Below are positions 4,407 through 7,464 of a DNA stretch of 7,464 nt, one piece after another (the first letter of the stretch is position 1; each line of letters begins with the position of its first letter). Source of the DNA: Thermoplasmata archaeon UBA184 (lineage in GTDB: Archaea; Thermoplasmatota; Thermoplasmata; Lutacidiplasmatales; UBA184); assembly GCA_002495185.1 (NCBI GenBank), contig DAEB01000032.1, forward strand, positions 33,909-41,372. Direction: 5' to 3'. A program made the translations under genes and the position numbers. Below the pieces are notes generated by a model. It made no database searches and had not been told where the DNA came from. It saw only the letters and a program-made list of their open reading frames with translations.

Positions 4407-5813
4407 ATGGCACTCTCTCTCCGAACTTGGCCGGGCCGTCTCCTCGCCCGGTCCTGGCTTCTCGCGTTCGTCCCGATCAACGCGGCGGCTTCGGGGTTCG
4501 GGGTGGTCCTCCCGCTCCTGATCCTGATCACTCTCCACGGCACCTGGGCCGACGTGGCGCTCGCCGCGACGCTCTACAACAGCGCCGTCATCCTGATGAG
4601 CGTCGCGTGGGGGCACCTGTCGGACCGATACCCGGTCCGCCGGACATTCCTCGTCATCAACTTCGCCGGCTTCGGGGTTCTCTACGCGCTTCTCGCCTTC
4701 GTCCACACCCTGCCCGAGCTCTACGCGATCTACGCCGTGATCGGTGCGATCGCTCCGGCGGGGGCGAGCGCCTCCAACCTACTCATTCTCGAGAAGTTCA
4801 CCGACGGGGAGCGGCCGAACGCGTTCGCCTCCTACCAGGAGATGTGCATGATCGGCTCGATCGTCGGCATCCTGGTGGGGTACTTCTGGACGCTCGCCTC
4901 GAACGCGCTCCTCAATCTTCTCTTCCTCCTCGCGGCCCTCGCCGTCGTGAGCGCGGTCGCGGTCTGGTTCGGCATCCGGGAGGGGCCCCGAACGTTTCCG
5001 AGCGCCCACGTCGCGAAGCAGCCGGAGAGCTTGCTCTCGCGGATCCGGGATCTCGCGGTCAATCGGATCTCGATCCCCTTCTTCCCGACGCGCCCCTCCC
5101 TCGGGCCCGGCGCGTGGAGCCGGTTTCGGTCGTGGGCCCGGGCGGAGCTTCGCCACGAGCTGCCGCTGATCATGATCGCGTCGTTCCTGTTCAACCTCTC
5201 GGGGAACCTCTACAACATCTCGTACACTCCGTTCCTCTATTCGGCCGGACTCGCGGCGTCGGCCATCTTCCTCGTCAACCTGTCCAACAACTTCGCGCAG
5301 ACGCTGATCTTCCCGTTCACCGGGGGCCTGTCGACCCGCCTCGGCCCGGACCGGCTCGTCCAGCGAGCGACGTACCTCCGGGCTCTCGGCTACCTCGCGA
5401 CGGCGGGGTTCACGTTCGTCGCGTTCACCGAGCCGGCGGCGTTCGAAGCGAACGTCGGGATCTACGCGGTCCTCGGTGCGGCGATCGCCGTCTACACGAC
5501 CGCGAGCACGCTGATGCTGTACCGAGGGCTCGTGGGCCGGGACGCGGGGAGCCTGATCGGCATCAATACGGCTCTCGGGGGAGTCGCCGCGGTCGGAGGC
5601 GCGGCGCTCTCGGGAATCCTCGCGATCTTCGGAAGCTTCCGGCTCGTCTTCCTCGTCTCGGGAGGGCTCCTCCTCATCTCCCTCCCGCTCTGGACCGCCG
5701 CCTCGATCGCCTACACGCGTCGTCGTTTCGGTCCGGCCCCGCCCGGGAGTCGCACCGAGGAGACCGCTCCCGCAGCGAAGGTCGACGTCAGCGCTGCCGC
5801 AAACGCCCCGTGA
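4407..5813 (+). CDS. Major facilitator superfamily (MFS) transporter
   Basis: A 468-residue multi-pass membrane protein with a 12-helix MFS pattern. Approximate helices are 16-42, 49-68, 81-100, 103-127, 145-166, 168-190, 252-275, 280-303, 321-341, 349-372, 381-408 and 412-434. The loop between helices 2 and 3 carries the MFS signature motif A as GHLSDRYPVRRT (69-80), with the conserved Gly, Asp-Arg and Arg-Arg. A weaker copy, GGLSTRLGPDRLVQR (306-320), lies between helices 8 and 9, as expected from the two-fold repeat of the fold. The central loop (about 191-250) is long and basic, placing it in the cytoplasm. The C-terminus (about 436-468) is a hydrophilic tail rich in Ala and Pro. The substrate is unknown; a drug- or metabolite-efflux permease is a reasonable guess by fold only. 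It is the only plus-strand gene in the window and is monocistronic here. TGA stop at 5811-5813. Confidence 0.93.
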   Translation: MALSLRTWPGRLLARSWLLAFVPINAAASGFGVVLPLLILITLHGTWADVALAATLYNSAVILMSVAWGHLSDRYPVRRTFLVINFAGFGVLYALLAFVHTLPELYAIYAVIGAIAPAGASASNLLILEKFTDGERPNAFASYQEMCMIGSIVGILVGYFWTLASNALLNLLFLLAALAVVSAVAVWFGIREGPRTFPSAHVAKQPESLLSRIRDLAVNRISIPFFPTRPSLGPGAWSRFRSWARAELRHELPLIMIASFLFNLSGNLYNISYTPFLYSAGLAASAIFLVNLSNNFAQTLIFPFTGGLSTRLGPDRLVQRATYLRALGYLATAGFTFVAFTEPAAFEANVGIYAVLGAAIAVYTTASTLMLYRGLVGRDAGSLIGINTALGGVAAVGGAALSGILAIFGSFRLVFLVSGGLLLISLPLWTAASIAYTRRRFGPAPPGSRTEETAPAAKVDVSAAANAP

Positions 5814-6228
5814 CGGTCGCGCCCCGGCGGCGGCGCCGAGGCGGGGGTACCGGTCCGCGGACGCGCTCGACTTTCATCAACGGATAGTGAAGGTCCCGGC
5901 GATGCCGGAGCGTCGCCTCGACCTCGGTCGTTTCGTCGGCGAGTTCGACCCGGACCTCCAGCATCTCGGGAACGAGGTATCGGTAGCCGTAGCGGCCACG
6001 GCCGACGGGTCCGCCGCGCTCGGGGCGGATCCGCACGCTCACACGGCGGACGAACGGTTGGAGCCCGACCGCTCCCTCGATGACGCGCGCGAGCGCGCTC
6101 GCCGTCCGTCGGGAGACCGGGATGCCGAGGTACTGGTGGAAGACCCCCCCGAGCTTGATGCCGGCCTCGAAGAGGAGCGTCTCGCGGGAGGAGAGGCGCG
6201 GCCCCGGTCCCGAGCGGCGCCGGCTCAT
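5788..6228 (-). CDS. mptD: Dihydroneopterin aldolase, archaeal MptD type
   Basis: A 146-residue cytosolic enzyme expected to split 7,8-dihydroneopterin into 6-hydroxymethyl-7,8-dihydropterin and glycolaldehyde, a step towards tetrahydromethanopterin. The archaeal family (DUF381, unrelated in sequence to bacterial FolB) is recognised by LLFEAGIKLGGVFHQYLGIP (18-37), LQPFVRRVSVRI (56-67), YGYRYLVPEMLEVRVEL (80-96) and LHYPLMKVERV (113-123). Glu21, His31 and Gln57 match the spacing of Glu25, His35 and Gln61 of the Methanocaldococcus enzyme (from memory). Tyr115 probably corresponds to its Tyr111, with a loop about eight residues longer. The Arg-rich C-terminal tail (about 124-146) goes beyond the usual end. 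The ATG overlaps the TGA of the upstream lipid gene as ATGA, so it is translationally coupled to it. The last 26 bases overlap the 3' end of the MFS gene on the other strand. Confidence 0.9.
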   Translation of the reverse strand: MSRRRSGPGPRLSSRETLLFEAGIKLGGVFHQYLGIPVSRRTASALARVIEGAVGLQPFVRRVSVRIRPERGGPVGRGRYGYRYLVPEMLEVRVELADETTEVEATLRHRRDLHYPLMKVERVRGPVPPPRRRRRGATVTGRLRQR

Positions 6229-6983
6229 GGGCTCGGCCGCTCCCGGACGAGCCCGCGACGGACGACGAACGGTCCCGCGAGATAGTAGAGCGCGACCCCG
6301 ACGAGCAGGGCGACCGAGGCGGCGTAGGAGAGGTTGTAGAGGATCGAGCCGGTCGCCAGATGGAACTGGAGGGGGATGAGGGCAATCGCGGCCGTGACCC
6401 CCGTCGCCGCCATCGGAAGGCGAAGGGGACTTCCACGACGGACCTTGGGATACGGGACGGGGGCGACCATCGTCGCCGACAGGATCAGGACCGCAATGAA
6501 CACGCCGACCGGCTGTACGGACTGGAAGGCGGGGGTGTCGTGGAAGAGGAGCGCGACGACGAGGGCGAGCGCGCTCTCGGGCGTCGGGACGCCGAGGAAG
6601 TAGCTCCGCTCGTACGCCCGTGCGGTGAAGTAGGTGAGCCGCGCCATCGCGGCTGCCAGGTAGAGGACGGCGAGCGCGACCGCGACCGGCTCCCACGGTT
6701 GCCACGTTGCCGTGTCGCTCGTATGGACCGCGATCAAGAACGCGGGCGCGACCCCGAACGAAACCGCATCCGCGAGCGAGTCGGCGACGCGGCCGAACCG
6801 AGTCGCGGGGGAGCGGCTCCGCCGCGAGAGAACGCCGTCCCAGCCGTCGAACCCGATCGCGCAGGCGATGAGGAGCATCGCCCAGAGCTTGTTGCCGGCG
6901 AGCACGTAGAGGACGGCGCCGACCCCGAGGATGGCGTTCGCGAGCGTGGCGAGGTTCGCGTAGACCCGCCAGCGGTCCGTCAT
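6225..6983 (-). CDS. pssA: Archaetidylserine synthase-type CDP-alcohol phosphatidyltransferase
   Basis: A 252-residue membrane enzyme of the CDP-alcohol phosphatidyltransferase family. By similarity and context it joins serine to CDP-archaeol, giving archaetidylserine and CMP. The active-site motif lies at about 46-72: FDGWDGVLSRR, then ATRFGRVADSLADAVSFGVA, with Asp46, Asp49, Asp68 and Asp72 as the metal- and substrate-binding acids. Compared with the usual D-x2-D-G-x2-A-R-x8-G-x3-D-x3-D, Ala is Ser53 and there is one extra residue before Gly64. SLADAVSFGVAPA and the later PYPKVRR (177-183) are typical of phosphatidylserine synthases rather than glycerophosphate or inositol phosphate transferases. 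About seven to eight hydrophobic segments are visible (for example 12-29, 33-48, 71-86, 100-119, 136-148, 157-176, 191-209, 219-237). The ATG has GGGAG 8 bases upstream, and it overlaps the stop of the decarboxylase gene as ATGA. Its own TGA overlaps the mptD start. Confidence 0.9.
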   Translation of the reverse strand: MTDRWRVYANLATLANAILGVGAVLYVLAGNKLWAMLLIACAIGFDGWDGVLSRRSRSPATRFGRVADSLADAVSFGVAPAFLIAVHTSDTATWQPWEPVAVALAVLYLAAAMARLTYFTARAYERSYFLGVPTPESALALVVALLFHDTPAFQSVQPVGVFIAVLILSATMVAPVPYPKVRRGSPLRLPMAATGVTAAIALIPLQFHLATGSILYNLSYAASVALLVGVALYYLAGPFVVRRGLVRERPSP

Positions 6984-7464
6984 GGCGTCGTCTCCCGCGC
7001 GATCGAGCTCGCGCCCGCGCGGACCCGGTCGCCGACCTTCACCGACGGGACCACCCGGTCCGACGGAAGGAGGACGTCCACGCGCGAACCGAACACGACC
7101 ATCCCGAACCGGTCACCTTTCTTCCCGGCCGAGCCGACCCGGACGAAGGAGACGAGGCGTCGTGCAAAGACGCCCGTCACTTGCACGACCTCGACGGCTC
7201 CGAGGTCGGTCGCGAAGAAGTAGTGTCGCTGGACGTTGCGGTCGGCTTCGGGCCGGTACGCCGGCCGAAAGCCGCTCCCGCCCCCCTCCATCGCCGTTAC
7301 CTTGCCGGCGAGGGGGAACCGGTTCACGTGCACGTCCGTCACGTTCATGAAGACGGAGATCCGCCAGAGGTTCCCCTCGCGCTCGATGGCCCGGACCCGG
7401 CCGTCCGCGGCCGAGACGACCCCCTCCCCCGGCAACCGTTCGGGGTCCCGGAAGAAGACCGCGA
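6980..7464 (-). CDS. psd: Archaetidylserine (phosphatidylserine) decarboxylase, partial (5' end beyond the right edge)
   Basis: The visible 160 residues are the C-terminal part of a pyruvoyl-dependent decarboxylase that turns archaetidylserine into archaetidylethanolamine and CO2 at the membrane. Landmarks in order are VFFRDPER at the edge, VVSAADGRV (catalytic Asp), VFMNVTDVHVNRFP (catalytic His), then GDRFGMVVFGSRVDVLLP. The FGSR Gly-Ser pair (Ser codon at 7085-7087) is the expected self-cleavage site. Cleavage would give a long beta chain and a short alpha chain of about 35 residues whose Ser becomes the pyruvoyl group. This matches the short archaeal and type II-like bacterial enzymes. 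A TTG at 7433-7435 is not the start, because conserved family residues continue upstream of it to the window edge. It is the first visible gene of the psd-pssA-mptD operon and ends in ATGA with pssA. Confidence 0.95.
   Translation of the reverse strand, partial: AVFFRDPERLPGEGVVSAADGRVRAIEREGNLWRISVFMNVTDVHVNRFPLAGKVTAMEGGGSGFRPAYRPEADRNVQRHYFFATDLGAVEVVQVTGVFARRLVSFVRVGSAGKKGDRFGMVVFGSRVDVLLPSDRVVPSVKVGDRVRAGASSIARETTP

Noticed and set aside
4427..5887. Second plus-strand frame of 486 codons over the MFS gene
   Set aside because: It lies one base out of phase with a clear 12-helix transporter. Its translation is highly charged and lacks membrane segments.
6360..7223. Plus-strand frame of 287 codons opposite pssA and psd
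   Set aside because: It is extremely rich in Arg, Glu and Asp, typical of the antisense of GC-rich membrane-protein codons. The minus strand carries recognisable active-site motifs.
7433..7435. TTG as start codon of the decarboxylase
   Set aside because: The upstream in-frame codons read VFFRDPER, a conserved part of the family, so the gene continues past the right edge.
1..7464. CRISPR array, tRNA or rRNA gene, insertion sequence, phage or toxin-antitoxin module
   Set aside because: No regularly spaced repeats, cloverleaf-like sequence, transposase motif or paired inverted termini were seen. Recognised genes account for nearly the whole window.

Overview
The window is a gene-dense, GC-rich stretch of an archaeal chromosome. 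The archaeal assignment rests on three genes. The first is a ribosomal protein S13-S4 pair in the archaeal order, with an archaeal-type S4 N-terminus. The second is an MptD-type dihydroneopterin aldolase, the archaeal route to methanopterin. The third is an S-adenosylmethionine (SAM) hydroxide adenosyltransferase of the DUF62 family. Strong GC bias, a few archaeal TATA-like boxes and near-leaderless spacing fit a GC-rich euryarchaeal lineage, perhaps Thermoplasmatota. That placement is inference and cannot be proved from this window.

Left block (1-4245, minus strand, read right to left): a stand-alone Lrp/AsnC effector-binding (RAM) protein, a three-helix membrane protein, a DUF62 SAM hydrolase, a type I DnaJ, an RsmC-like rRNA methyltransferase, then rps13 and the start of rps4. 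Gaps are 10, 27, 23, 2, about 100 and 13 bases, so the first five genes look like one transcription unit. rps13-rps4 may add a promoter of its own. The theme is translation, protein folding and SAM metabolism, with regulator-like and membrane genes of unknown role at the head.

Middle (4246-5813): a 161-base divergent promoter region separates the left block from a plus-strand MFS transporter. The transporter appears to be transcribed nearly leaderless from a TATA-like box 25-32 bases upstream.

Right block (5788-7464, minus strand): a partial phosphatidylserine/archaetidylserine decarboxylase, an archaetidylserine synthase-type CDP-alcohol phosphatidyltransferase, and mptD. The junctions are two ATGA start/stop overlaps, so the three genes are translationally coupled. 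The first two make the ethanolamine polar head group of membrane lipid (CDP-archaeol to archaetidylserine to archaetidylethanolamine). The third makes the pterin precursor of tetrahydromethanopterin. The 3' end of mptD overlaps the 3' end of the MFS gene by 26 bases on opposite strands.

No tRNA, rRNA, CRISPR array, insertion sequence or phage-like gene is visible. No wholly new system is evident. The best leads are a His-to-Asp change at the third catalytic-triad position of the DUF62 enzyme, the long charged extension and possible leader mini-ORF of S13, a one-residue shift in the CDP-alcohol motif of the lipid synthase, and the coupling of lipid head-group and pterin genes.
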